From positions 62,001 to 126,000 of the forward strand of contig CDRNVI010000089.1 of the NCBI GenBank assembly GCA_977017575.1: a stretch of 64,000 nucleotides of DNA. Reading direction: 5' to 3'. This document shows positions 28,155 to 36,643 of this stretch, piece by piece. Numbering within the stretch: the first letter of the stretch is position 1; each line of letters begins with the position of its first letter. A program made the translations under genes and the position numbers. This stretch comes from Paramoeba atlantica. Lineage: Eukaryota > Discosea. Under the pieces are notes generated by a model that saw only the letters and a program-made list of their open reading frames with translations, made no database searches and had not been told where the DNA came from.

Positions 28155-28843
28155 CTCCCCCCTCCATAAGTAATTATAAGTATAAATTATAACTTTTTTG
28201 AATTTATAATTATAATTATAATTACTTATGGATGTGAAACCGGTGAACCTGAAGGGGAGTAAAAGTTGTTATCTTAGATACTTGCCATCACAATTTTACA
28301 AATAAGCGCTTCAAATAGATAATCGTTCTAATCCTACGTCAGTAAGGTTATCAAGCTCATGAGGCATGTACGTTCTAGTGATTCTTCGGAACGTATATTG
28401 TCGATCACTTTGCCAAAGTGAGTTTCTAGAGCGCCTATAATTGTTTGACGTAGAACGCATTCATGCTCAAAAACGAGTTCATTGAACTTAAGAGTTTCAT
28501 CCAGAGCGTGCTCTCGGTCACTTTCACTCATTTCGAAAATGAAGCGAAACCAGAGAACGTTTTTCTCAACCCACCTTTTTGATGGTCTAACAACAACCGA
28601 AGTAAAGTCCACTAGAAAAATGGCCTTTGTGTCTTGCACAAGTTGTCACTGGCTTGCAGTGGCAGTACGCATGAGGTCCATTAAGTAGTGACAGGATTCT
28701 TTTCCTAAAACAAAAAAAATATCGATCGAATCGGTCGAAGTCGCATTTATAATTATAACTTATGAAAGACATAGGAATTATAAGTCATAAGGGAGTAAAA
28801 GTGCGAGTTCAAGGCGTATTTATAATTCTTAGGGAGGGGGGAG
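28155..28843. mobile_element. Stowaway/mariner-like element (MITE)
   Basis: The ends are inverted copies of CTCCCCCCTCC, followed by TAAG and AT-rich TAATTATAA, and each end is flanked by TA (28153-28154 and 28844-28845). TA duplication and CTCCCTCC-like termini are the hallmark of Stowaway and plant-type mariner elements. Inside the left end a perfect 17-bp inverted repeat lies at 28163-28179 and 28216-28232. GGAGTAAAAG recurs at the inner edges of both ends. The 689-bp body has no transposase. A minus-strand open stretch at 28334-28639 lacks an ATG and is unrecognised; it may be captured DNA. Confidence 0.65.
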
Positions 28844-28859
28844 TAGTAAAAGAAATATC

Positions 28860-30139
28860 GGGCAATGCCCACTTATATTGCACCCTCTTTTCAAAATTTT
28901 GTACACAGTTTATTTTCTTACATTTCATTACATTCTTACATTTCATTTTCTTGTATAGTTTCTCACCCTCCAGTTGCCTAGAAATATTTGTCAGATAAAT
29001 TTTCAAAAATGTGTATCTGCGTAGACCTTCGATGCATTATTCGGTGGAAGAACGATGCAGATCTACCCGCGTGCTTCATTTCATTTTTGAAAGCTCATAG
29101 AGTTGTGAAAAATGAGCTCTGTGCTAGGAACTCATCACAAAAAACTATTCACTGTGCATCTGTTGGCGACGGAAGGGAGATAATAAGTGCCGAAAGCGTC
29201 TCTCGACATTGTTACCTTTTTTTCAGCAAAACAGAAAAAAAACCCAGTCGAAGTTCCTTTTTGGGTCAAGCTGTGACAGAGAGTTGAAATGGACAGCATA
29301 GCCTCCCAAAGTTGCGTAACTCAAAACACAGTTTTTAAAAGGAAGCGCGAGATACTGGGTTGGATTTCGAAGGCGGTGGCAAAGCGCAACGAGGAAACAA
29401 AATTTCATAAATGCGCAGCAGAAGAAACGTTTCTCTTCCCAAGAAAATATCATCGAGGTAGCGCGAATCGTAAAAAAACAATATGCATGGCCACCATCAC
29501 AGGTATCGAGAGAGAAGGGAGCTGTGGAAGAACTATATGGAAACGTGTCGAAAAGCGCGATGCCTCCACGCTACAGAATCTGATAAGGAAGTATACGGTA
29601 GACAGCTATCGGACCATCGTAAATACAGACGGATGGCGCGGCTACCGAGGACTAAGCGAAGTACGAGAGCACCGAACTGTGAACCACCGAAAAAGTGGTA
29701 AATACCGATTCGTCACAGAAAATGGGGTACATACCAACAACGCAGAATCTTGCCATTCGTCGGTCAAGCGTGTGATACGAAGGCAAGGAAGACTTTCTAT
29801 GGACACAGAAAAAGCTGAAAAGGTAGTTTCACTCTACACTCTATTTTTTAAGAAAATAATATGGCAACAACGTATGCGGGCTCTCTTCGTCGCCTTGAAG
29901 TCAGTAAATAATGAAGTGGAACTCGAAGACTTTGAGGAAACCGAAAAGTCTGGTGTTGAAACTCCATCGGATGCAACCAAAGAGGAACTAACCTTTAGCA
30001 TGCTGCAATATTTTTTGATGTAAAGTAAGAGGAAGGAGGAAGTGAGGTAAAGGGTGTATTGTTACCCTGGAGAAGAAAACATTTCAGTGCATTTGTATTA
30101 TTATTTTGAAAGTGGGTGTAATATAAGTGGTCTGTACCC
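28860..30139 (+). mobile_element. Merlin (IS1016-like) DNA transposon
   Basis: The element is bounded by imperfect terminal inverted repeats starting GGGYA and sharing CCACTTATATT plus CACCC; 21 of the first 26 positions match. An 8-bp direct repeat, GAAATATC, flanks it at 28852-28859 and 30140-30147, the exact target duplication expected for Merlin. It encodes a DDE transposase of the ISXO2/IS1016 type. Length (1280 bp) is typical. The left duplication starts 7 nt beyond the TA that ends the Stowaway-like element. Intact ends and an identical duplication suggest a fairly recent insertion. Confidence 0.85.
29289..30023 (+). CDS. Merlin transposase (ISXO2-like), C-terminal two thirds
   Basis: The 244-residue frame has the ISXO2-like core: EETFLFPRKYHRG (about 44-56), the second catalytic aspartate in VNTDGWRGYRGL (about 112-118) and the third acidic residue in VHTNNAESCHSSVKRVIRR (about 148-166). 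In the family the first motif reads D-E-(T/S); here the D position is E, so activity is doubtful. The frame starts right after a TGA that closes another open stretch (28988-29287) that probably held the N-terminal zinc-binding part, so the gene looks broken or frame-shifted there. It is the only long plus-strand coding frame before 54 kb that is not a shadow of a host gene. Confidence 0.8.
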   Translation: MDSIASQSCVTQNTVFKRKREILGWISKAVAKRNEETKFHKCAAEETFLFPRKYHRGSANRKKTICMATITGIEREGSCGRTIWKRVEKRDASTLQNLIRKYTVDSYRTIVNTDGWRGYRGLSEVREHRTVNHRKSGKYRFVTENGVHTNNAESCHSSVKRVIRRQGRLSMDTEKAEKVVSLYTLFFKKIIWQQRMRALFVALKSVNNEVELEDFEETEKSGVETPSDATKEELTFSMLQYFLM

Positions 30140-30147
30140 GAAATATC

Positions 30148-30458
30148 ATATTTTTTCGCATATTAAATTTCAACCAGTGTTCGGGTTATTATACCTGTGA
30201 GTTGCAATAGGTATCCATAGGTACAATAACCCGGACGGTGGTTGCTATCCACTTCCACGTCGAGCTTACCTACTGTAGAGTTGAACCTACTGTATGAAGA
30301 AATGAAAATCAATGGTGAGTCTGCGTAGCTAGGTGTATTATACTGTATCTAGGCTGTTAAAAACTTCCACCAATTTGGTAAAGAGTCTTTTAGAGAAGAA
30401 TACACCCAATGGTTTGCACCGTAAACACATCAAGTGTACACGTAAGTATGGCGTGCCT
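30148..30458. other. Spacer with a 74-bp foldback repeat
   Basis: A foldback occupies 30171-30244: 26-nt arms (CAACCA..GT.CGGGTTATT.TACCT) with four mismatches around a 22-nt loop. The arm sequence GTYCGGGTTA resembles ends of elements at 51.46, 56.24 and 59.17 kb, so it is probably a tiny inverted-repeat element. Nothing else is seen. Confidence 0.6.
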
Positions 30459-30881
30459 TCAGTACCCTTTTCCGTAGCGCACAGCATAAGCAGAAATATT
30501 TGACGGCGCATCTATATCGGGTGCGCAAGACATGTTTCGTATTGGAACTATATCATGAAAATCGTCGTGTGCTTTCCTAAAATGAGACGCTTTCATGTAG
30601 ACGTGATTAACCTTCAAGCGTTTTGAGGTATTTGTGGAATTATGCGATTTTGATTCTGTAGATGAAGAAACGGTTTTGTCTTGTGCAGACTCGAGTCCAC
30701 GTAAAACAAGTTCACTGAAAGAAAGAGTTCGCCGTCTGTCCCCGTTGTGGACAGATTCACTTGATATATCGGCACTATACATAGTTAAAAGTAAAGATAA
30801 AAGGAAATGAGGAGTATACATAAATGAGGTGTATAAATAAACTGTTCTGCAGAAAAAGTGTACGCAAAATACATAAAACAT
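30459..30881 (-). CDS. Small hypothetical protein
   Basis: The open frame encodes 140 residues, not recognised. There are two candidate starts: the first ATG (30881), giving a very hydrophobic N terminus (MFYVFCVHFFCRTVYLYTSF and on), and a later one, MYSADISSES at 30782, giving a polar 107-residue basic protein. The later start is safer, because the first overlaps an AT-rich spacer and such codons read as hydrophobic by chance. RRTLSFSELVLRGLESAQ is the most structured-looking part. Confidence 0.45.
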   Translation of the reverse strand: MFYVFCVHFFCRTVYLYTSFMYTPHFLLSLLLTMYSADISSESVHNGDRRRTLSFSELVLRGLESAQDKTVSSSTESKSHNSTNTSKRLKVNHVYMKASHFRKAHDDFHDIVPIRNMSCAPDIDAPSNISAYAVRYGKGY

Positions 30882-30939
30882 TTCAAAGAATTATTTAATG
30901 TCCAAAAGCTTTTAAGGGAGCCCATTTCAAGTTCAGAAA

Positions 30940-33069
30940 TTACTTCGTATAGAAATGAAGACGACCGTATTTTCGCATCATTGATTTCATCTTTCCTTTC
31001 TGATAAGTGTTGGACCTTGAAGAGGTATCATCTTGCTTTGAAGTGTTTCGCTTCCGAAGAGTGACTGGAGGAGCATTAGAGAGAGAAAAACTTCTCGAGA
31101 CATCTCGCAAATCTAAATCTTCCACCAAAAAAATGTCAGAAAGTGTGTGAGACTGGTACGCATTGAGAAATGCTAGATAAGCTTTTCGACCCGCTCGATG
31201 TACAATCGGATCCTCTTCCATAACTTGTTCCAATGCACTGCGCATGTACTCAGTAGACGACGACCAATCGAAGTCCGTGGATCTGTGCTCAGATATGCTC
31301 ATACCTTGAGACCTGAGGTACGAAATAAATCGAAGTTCAAGAGGATCAATAAACAATGTGGCAAGACCAGATTGACAGGCTCTTGCGGTCCTACCGATAC
31401 GATGGACATACGCCACAGGATTCACCGGGGGGTCATATTGCAATACCCATGAGACTTTTGGAAAATCAAGACCTCGTGCAGAAACATCAGTTGTAAATAG
31501 AGCCATCTCCCCTGGCGATTGAAGGAAAATTTCGTAGGTTGACAAGCGCTGACGGTGCTTCATATCTCCGTGTAACATAAGACATTGGTCATGAAAACCT
31601 GAAGAGCCCATTAACATGCAATGAAATACAGCGCTAGCGCATGTGCTAAAGAAAATAATAATCTTCCCTTTGTCTTCGTCTAATGTTCGCTTTAAGAAAA
31701 CGAAAAGGGCAATCAGACGTTCATCTCGGGGTACGACAATATACGTTTGCTGCAATCGCCTTGGAACCAAACCTTCTTTTGCCATTTCCTTTTCCTTAGT
31801 TCCTTTAAGAAAATCAATTCTCGATAATTTTTCAGCTTCGTCCTTTGTTTTTGTAGAAGTAAACATAGAACCATCTGTAAGAAGTCTGACGCAACCGGAT
31901 AATGTGGTAGCCACAAGTAAAGGGGGATAAAAGTCGGGTTGCATAGCCTCGGGTAGAATGTGACGAACGAAATCTATAGTTCGCGTGTTAGTAGCGCTGA
32001 AAAACATATACTGAGTGCAATGCATTCGTATGCGGCTCATTATTGAGTGCATTATTAATCTGTTACTTGGTTGAAGCATGCAGTCAGCTTCGTCGAAAAC
32101 CAACGTTCGAATGCTTTGAAGGCTCCACAAGTTGTATTCAGATTCGACTAAATGGTGCTGAAGTCGACCTGGAGTAGCGACAATAAGATGAGAACTTGGG
32201 AGACGTTCGGCTTCCGAGCGTACATTGGTGCCACCTGTTAGTGTAACAATACGCAAAGGATAGGGATCATGTAATTTAGAAGTGGATTTGTGCGCTTTGT
32301 CAGATAGTGTACCAACATTCGTATCATCTTTGTCAGGCACTGGTGCAATAAGAGAGATGCCTACTCCAGAAATCTGATTAGCCAGTTCTTTTGTCGGCGA
32401 CAGAACCACAGATTGATAATTGTTTGCATACAGGTTATCGATGACAGGCAATAAATATGCAATCGTTTTTCCTGAGCCTGTAGGAGCATGTCCCAGAACA
32501 TGATAACCGTTGATAATAAGAGGCATGCATAACTTTTGAATAGGACTAGGAGCAGAATGCATCAAAGAAATATTTTGCAAAAGAAAAGAGGACCGAATAC
32601 CAAAATCCTGCCACTCTTTTACAAACGAATGCTCGGGAACCACATGGTCAACTGGCGATTTAGAACATGTGCTATTTCCATCTTTCATAGTTTCCTGTGA
32701 GGTAGCCTTATCGACATGATCCACAAGACTCTCACTTATTGAACTTTCCATTTGAAGTTCCACTCGTAGTCTACTGGCCTCCGTAAATTTCTTTTGGCGC
32801 TTACGATTTTTAGAAAAATTATTTTCTGATAATTCGTCAGATGAAAGATCATCAGTGTCGAATGACTTGGCCGTACCTCCGCGAGGAGTGCAGTACCTTT
32901 GCATAGCGCTATCATCTAGTATGGCATTTCTTTCACTCCTCTTCATTGATTTTGAAGAAGTAAGCATTTCATCGCTGTGATACAAGTCATCATCCATGCC
33001 CGAAAGTGTTTTTCGAGTACTATTCTCTATTCGCAGTCGAAGACGCTTTCTTTTGCCTTTGGTTCCCAT
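30940..33069 (-). CDS. DEAD-box RNA helicase, Has1/DDX18 or Dbp7/DDX31 type
   Basis: The 709-residue protein has every DEAD-box motif in order: Q motif APSPIQ, I APTGSGKT, Ia SPTKELANQ, GG in LTGGTN, Ib ATPGR, II DEAD, III SAT, IV IIIFFST, V ARGLDFP and VI HRIGRTAR. After the core comes the C-terminal helical extension around AYLAFLNAYQSHTLSDIF and LDLRDVSRSFSLSNAPPV. This extension is typical of ribosome-biogenesis helicases such as Has1 and Dbp7. The N terminus is basic with an opening GTKGKRKRLRLR, fitting a nucleolar protein. Which of the two subfamilies applies is not decided. The longest frame starts with TTG; the first ATG is at 33069. Confidence 0.9.
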   Translation of the reverse strand: MGTKGKRKRLRLRIENSTRKTLSGMDDDLYHSDEMLTSSKSMKRSERNAILDDSAMQRYCTPRGGTAKSFDTDDLSSDELSENNFSKNRKRQKKFTEASRLRVELQMESSISESLVDHVDKATSQETMKDGNSTCSKSPVDHVVPEHSFVKEWQDFGIRSSFLLQNISLMHSAPSPIQKLCMPLIINGYHVLGHAPTGSGKTIAYLLPVIDNLYANNYQSVVLSPTKELANQISGVGISLIAPVPDKDDTNVGTLSDKAHKSTSKLHDPYPLRIVTLTGGTNVRSEAERLPSSHLIVATPGRLQHHLVESEYNLWSLQSIRTLVFDEADCMLQPSNRLIMHSIMSRIRMHCTQYMFFSATNTRTIDFVRHILPEAMQPDFYPPLLVATTLSGCVRLLTDGSMFTSTKTKDEAEKLSRIDFLKGTKEKEMAKEGLVPRRLQQTYIVVPRDERLIALFVFLKRTLDEDKGKIIIFFSTCASAVFHCMLMGSSGFHDQCLMLHGDMKHRQRLSTYEIFLQSPGEMALFTTDVSARGLDFPKVSWVLQYDPPVNPVAYVHRIGRTARACQSGLATLFIDPLELRFISYLRSQGMSISEHRSTDFDWSSSTEYMRSALEQVMEEDPIVHRAGRKAYLAFLNAYQSHTLSDIFLVEDLDLRDVSRSFSLSNAPPVTLRKRNTSKQDDTSSRSNTYQKGKMKSMMRKYGRLHFYTK

Positions 33070-33396
33070 TGAAAATTTTAAGTTCAAGAATCGTAGTTAA
33101 TGGGTCCGCTAAAACTATAATATAGCGTTTCAAATTTCGAAAATACTAAAACAAAAATTCAGAGATAAAAACACACGTACAAATTATTTATAGATTTTAA
33201 AATAAAAAAAAATAAAAGGAAATCGGCTTTACTTTCAGACAAACATGTACAGAAGGGTGAATACAGAAATTACGTATTCTGTTAAACAGAATACATAGTT
33301 TGTGATCAAATTACAATGTAATTTACTGCAATAAAAAAGCAAGCGATAAAAGAAAGCAGATGTTACCAAAATCTAAGAATCAAGGAAAAACAAATC
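33070..33396. other. AT-rich intergenic spacer
   Basis: No gene, RNA or notable repeat is seen apart from A/T runs and a short ACAGAATAC duplication at about 33272-33292. Confidence 0.4.
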
Positions 33397-33987
33397 CTAC
33401 GATGTTATGCGTTGCATACTTTCTCCCCTCTTTCTTAAAACGTCCTCTATAGTTCCCTTCTCATTTTCGAACCATCCAAGATGATCAGCTAACAAGTGCT
33501 TTCCTCTACATCCTGGACATTGTACAATGACTATACCATGGTAGTAAGATCGTTTGGAGAAACGCTTAACGGATCGCGTTTCACATTTGGTACACGTAAA
33601 CGCCATCAGCAACTCTCCAGAAGATGGACCCACACCCTTATCGCCCAACCGTTTCGATGTTGTTGACTTACTTTCCGAGGAAAGACCCGAGCAGTTGTTT
33701 ATCTCTGCATCTAAAGACTGAGTTGAGTCTTCCGGACATTGCTGTACAGGTGCTTTATAATTCCTAAGATCATATGATTCATGATCAGACCCTTTTAGGG
33801 CTGCGTGAAATAATTTCTGGTCGTCTAGGCAGATAGTTGAAGGAAAACTATTCGATGAACGCGATTCCGCATCTGGACGGGATGAATGAGACGCAATAAC
33901 GGGAGCCTTGCAATATGATCGTAGCTGTGAGCGCTGTACTAAATGCGAAATTCTGTTTAGGGATGAAGCTAGTACTTTAGAGAACAT
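33397..33987 (-). CDS. Zim17/Hep1-type zinc finger protein (DNL), mitochondrial
   Basis: The 196-residue protein has the DNL zinc finger near its C terminus. LLMAFTCTKCETRSVKRFSK and HGIVIVQCPGCRGKHLLADHLGWF provide two CxxC pairs about 30 residues apart. In the family this protein keeps mitochondrial Hsp70 soluble and helps protein import. The N terminus (MFSKVLASSLNRISHLVQRS) is a good mitochondrial presequence. A serine-rich linker of about 90 residues separates them. The first ATG is at 33987; the longer frame begins with TTG. Confidence 0.92.
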   Translation of the reverse strand: MFSKVLASSLNRISHLVQRSQLRSYCKAPVIASHSSRPDAESRSSNSFPSTICLDDQKLFHAALKGSDHESYDLRNYKAPVQQCPEDSTQSLDAEINNCSGLSSESKSTTSKRLGDKGVGPSSGELLMAFTCTKCETRSVKRFSKRSYYHGIVIVQCPGCRGKHLLADHLGWFENEKGTIEDVLRKRGESMQRITS

Positions 33988-34173
33988 GAACAAATAAAGA
34001 GAAACAATGATCAGCTAAAAACTATTTTTTTATGCTGTCAACCGATTACTTCTCAAAAAGTTTTGTAAGTCTGTTTCTCGCTCAATATTTATGTAGGAGC
34101 CTGTTGCAACATTAAAAAACAAGTTTTACTACTCCACACAATGTCATTCGACTTCTCATATCTTTAAGTCTTT

Positions 34174-34554
34174 TTAATAATCATTCGGGTTTGACATATC
34201 CGCACCTAATTTCCACCACGCCAAGGTGTAGTACATGTGCAAGTCTGATTGCCTTTGGTCGCTTTCCAGATCATCCCAGCCATCGCCGTCTCGAGGCCAT
34301 ATGTGCATTGTGCGATAGTGTGTAAAATACCACGGCAAATTTTTATCCATTTTTTTGATAAATCCCGGATTCTCAAGTCCATGCGGAAACTCTCCCCTGG
34401 TGGGTAAATCGAAATCTGCGTAGCGCATATGAAAATTAAAGAAGCGTAACGATGTGGAGTACAAGAGCGCGTGGTTTGGTCGACTGTGACAATTACGAAA
34501 CAATGGACTAGAAAAAAATTGGCTGGAAGCACGAAATTTAGACATGTGATTCAT
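34174..34554 (-). CDS. Small probable mitochondrial protein, unknown
   Basis: This 126-residue protein has an N terminus rich in Arg, Ser and Phe, compatible with mitochondrial import. The body is rich in aromatic residues and histidine: LPWYFTHYRTMHIWPRDGDGW and LHMYYTLAWWKLG. The aromatic content recalls small subunits of respiratory complexes or mitoribosomal proteins, but I do not recognise a family. ATG codons at residues 1 and 4 are both possible. Confidence 0.6.
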   Translation of the reverse strand: MNHMSKFRASSQFFSSPLFRNCHSRPNHALLYSTSLRFFNFHMRYADFDLPTRGEFPHGLENPGFIKKMDKNLPWYFTHYRTMHIWPRDGDGWDDLESDQRQSDLHMYYTLAWWKLGADMSNPNDY

Positions 34555-34808
34555 GGTGTATCAGGCGAAAGATAAAAATAGAAGAGTGATATACAACGTT
34601 CATGTAAGCATGTGAGAACATGCATGTGTATAAACATATAATTTATAAATATTTGTGCAATACAAACGTATACGCGTAAGCATACGTACACATACGAATA
34701 CACGTACTATACGTAGTCCCTAGTAGTAGGTGTAAGATATAAGTTTGTTCCTTCAACCATTTAGAAGTATGACCATTCCTGTTACGTGCTTTATGTGTTT
34801 ATTGCGGA
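34555..34808. other. Spacer with TACGTA/TACACAT-rich simple sequence
   Basis: Positions 34620-34720 contain many near-repeats of ACGTATAC, CATACGTACACATACG and the like. No gene is seen. Confidence 0.35.
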
Positions 34809-36365
34809 TCAAAGATTCCGGCAAATATTCCTCATACCATCGTATACAAGACCATTAGGCATAATTACTCCCGTTCGGGTCAAAAGTTTTTGAGCTTCCT
34901 GTGCAGCGAATCCACCTAAAATACTAGAAACAGAGTCAACACAACCAACGTTCTCTTGATAAAGCCGTGACAGATATTCATGTAAATTATGATTAAAAAG
35001 ATTGGAGCAAGCACGAACCTCCGCATCCCTCTGCTTTGTGAACGCATCCGCTGCATTGGGTGCTTTGAACACAGCAGTATTTCGAAAATCAGCAAAGCCG
35101 GTGTCCAAAAGTAAAAAGAGGGCTACGAGGGGGTCAATATTAGTGAGTGAATCAGAGGCCATGGAAGCGTTGTCTTCAGCAATGCATCCTTCGAAGGAGG
35201 AAATACATTCAAAAATACTGGTAGAAGATTCGCAAATATGTAAGCGGTGGGCGTTTCGACAGTACAATTGCGCGTACTTCCGTAGTTTGATAGGATCAAC
35301 GAAAGATAAAATATGTTTTTTGGCCTGTTGAACTACGACTTCTACGTCTTCATTATGTTTCGTAGAATATATGTTTCTAAGCTGAATATAGACTTGAGCA
35401 TCGCATTCTATGTCATGGAGTAGACCCGAGTGTGGTAACAAATTTTTAGAATTGTAAAAATCCCGTATGCTTCGAAGAACAGCAATTGATTCATTCTTAG
35501 GGGTATCGAGTGATACGTGCGAAAATACGGTTTGAGTGTTCTCGGTCAACTGTGGTGTGGTTAACTGATGTTTGTGCTTCAAAATTTCCCGAGCAGCAAA
35601 GGGATGAGTCTGCTCTTCGTTTTCGAATTCGATACTGCTCAAAGTTTTAGATTTCGAAAAAATAATATAGGCTACAATCGGCCACGGAAGAATGTTTGAT
35701 GTCTTCAAATTTTTACTTTCATGTACAACTTTTGAATGATGCTCGATAAATTTGACTAAAGCCGGGAAAGGATTATCCAATCTAAGATCCCAATACTCCT
35801 CATCACGATAGGAATCAACAACCACAACAGGGGGAATTTGGACTTGAAGACACCCGAAAAAGCCGAGAGATCTCACATATAACAAAGGAACGCATTGCAT
35901 AGAGACCGCCAAAGCAATTTGAAAAAGAGATTTTCGCTCAACATCCCCGCAGAGAACAAGAGAAAATTCGTCGAACGTGCTGACATTTTCAGAAATCCAT
36001 TCAGCTGGGTCACGAAGCACGGCATGCGACATACATGACGTGTTCAAGCCCGCAAGAAAATCTCGTGAAGCCTGGGCACGAAAACAACCCTCTTGCATAT
36101 CGCCGAAACTAATAACAGAAGACAGATCGTCCGGCGTACAGAACCTCTCATCTACAATGCAAAACGAACCCAAGCCTGCAAGAACAAGACATCGAAGTGC
36201 TTCACACGCTGCAGCACTTATTCCCAAGAGATAAACAGTAGAGAGAGAGAGTCGATTCTGAGCTTCCTCCCCCCACAAGACAATTTGTCTGTCATAAAGA
36301 TCTTGCTGATGCTCTGATAAATAGGTTTGGTAAGTTTGAATGCTGGATCCGCTCTGACATTTCAT
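34809..36365 (-). CDS. NAE1: NEDD8-activating enzyme E1 regulatory subunit (NAE1/APPBP1/AXR1)
   Basis: The 518-residue protein has a ThiF-like adenylation fold. It opens with LYDRQIVLWGEEAQNRLSLS and continues LAGLGSFCIVDERFCTPDDL, as in the E1 N-terminal half that lacks the catalytic cysteine. The middle has the family-specific stretch LLYVRSLGFFGCLQVQIP and LRLDNPFPALVKFIE, then PWPIVAYIIF. The C terminus keeps SSILGGFAAQEAQKLLTRTG. Together with UBA3 it activates NEDD8 for cullin modification. The nucleotide-loop glycines read GISAAACEALR instead of G-x-G-x-x-G, as usual for this non-catalytic subunit. The first ATG is at 36365. Confidence 0.9.
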   Translation of the reverse strand: MKCQSGSSIQTYQTYLSEHQQDLYDRQIVLWGEEAQNRLSLSTVYLLGISAAACEALRCLVLAGLGSFCIVDERFCTPDDLSSVISFGDMQEGCFRAQASRDFLAGLNTSCMSHAVLRDPAEWISENVSTFDEFSLVLCGDVERKSLFQIALAVSMQCVPLLYVRSLGFFGCLQVQIPPVVVVDSYRDEEYWDLRLDNPFPALVKFIEHHSKVVHESKNLKTSNILPWPIVAYIIFSKSKTLSSIEFENEEQTHPFAAREILKHKHQLTTPQLTENTQTVFSHVSLDTPKNESIAVLRSIRDFYNSKNLLPHSGLLHDIECDAQVYIQLRNIYSTKHNEDVEVVVQQAKKHILSFVDPIKLRKYAQLYCRNAHRLHICESSTSIFECISSFEGCIAEDNASMASDSLTNIDPLVALFLLLDTGFADFRNTAVFKAPNAADAFTKQRDAEVRACSNLFNHNLHEYLSRLYQENVGCVDSVSSILGGFAAQEAQKLLTRTGVIMPNGLVYDGMRNICRNL

Positions 36366-36643
36366 TAACAATCTGCAATCGAGTTCTCTGCTCTGCTATC
36401 TTCCAATCTCATGCTACTCCCAGAAGAATATTCCTGTAACACTGGATCACCTGATGAAATAAAAGTTTATAAGCGTGGATTAGTACTTATGAATTACTTT
36501 ACAGCCTGTATTACAAGTAATGTAGGTTCTCTACGAGTTGAAAAGACGCGACCTTACTCCAATAGTTCCAGATCGCAAACTTGATGTCGAAGGTTCATAA
36601 ATGCACCTCACCAAAACATCAAAAATAGAACAACGCCGTATCA

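Noticed and set aside
28334-28639. Separate 101-residue gene inside the Stowaway-like element
   Set aside because: No ATG, no family match and fully inside a non-autonomous element.
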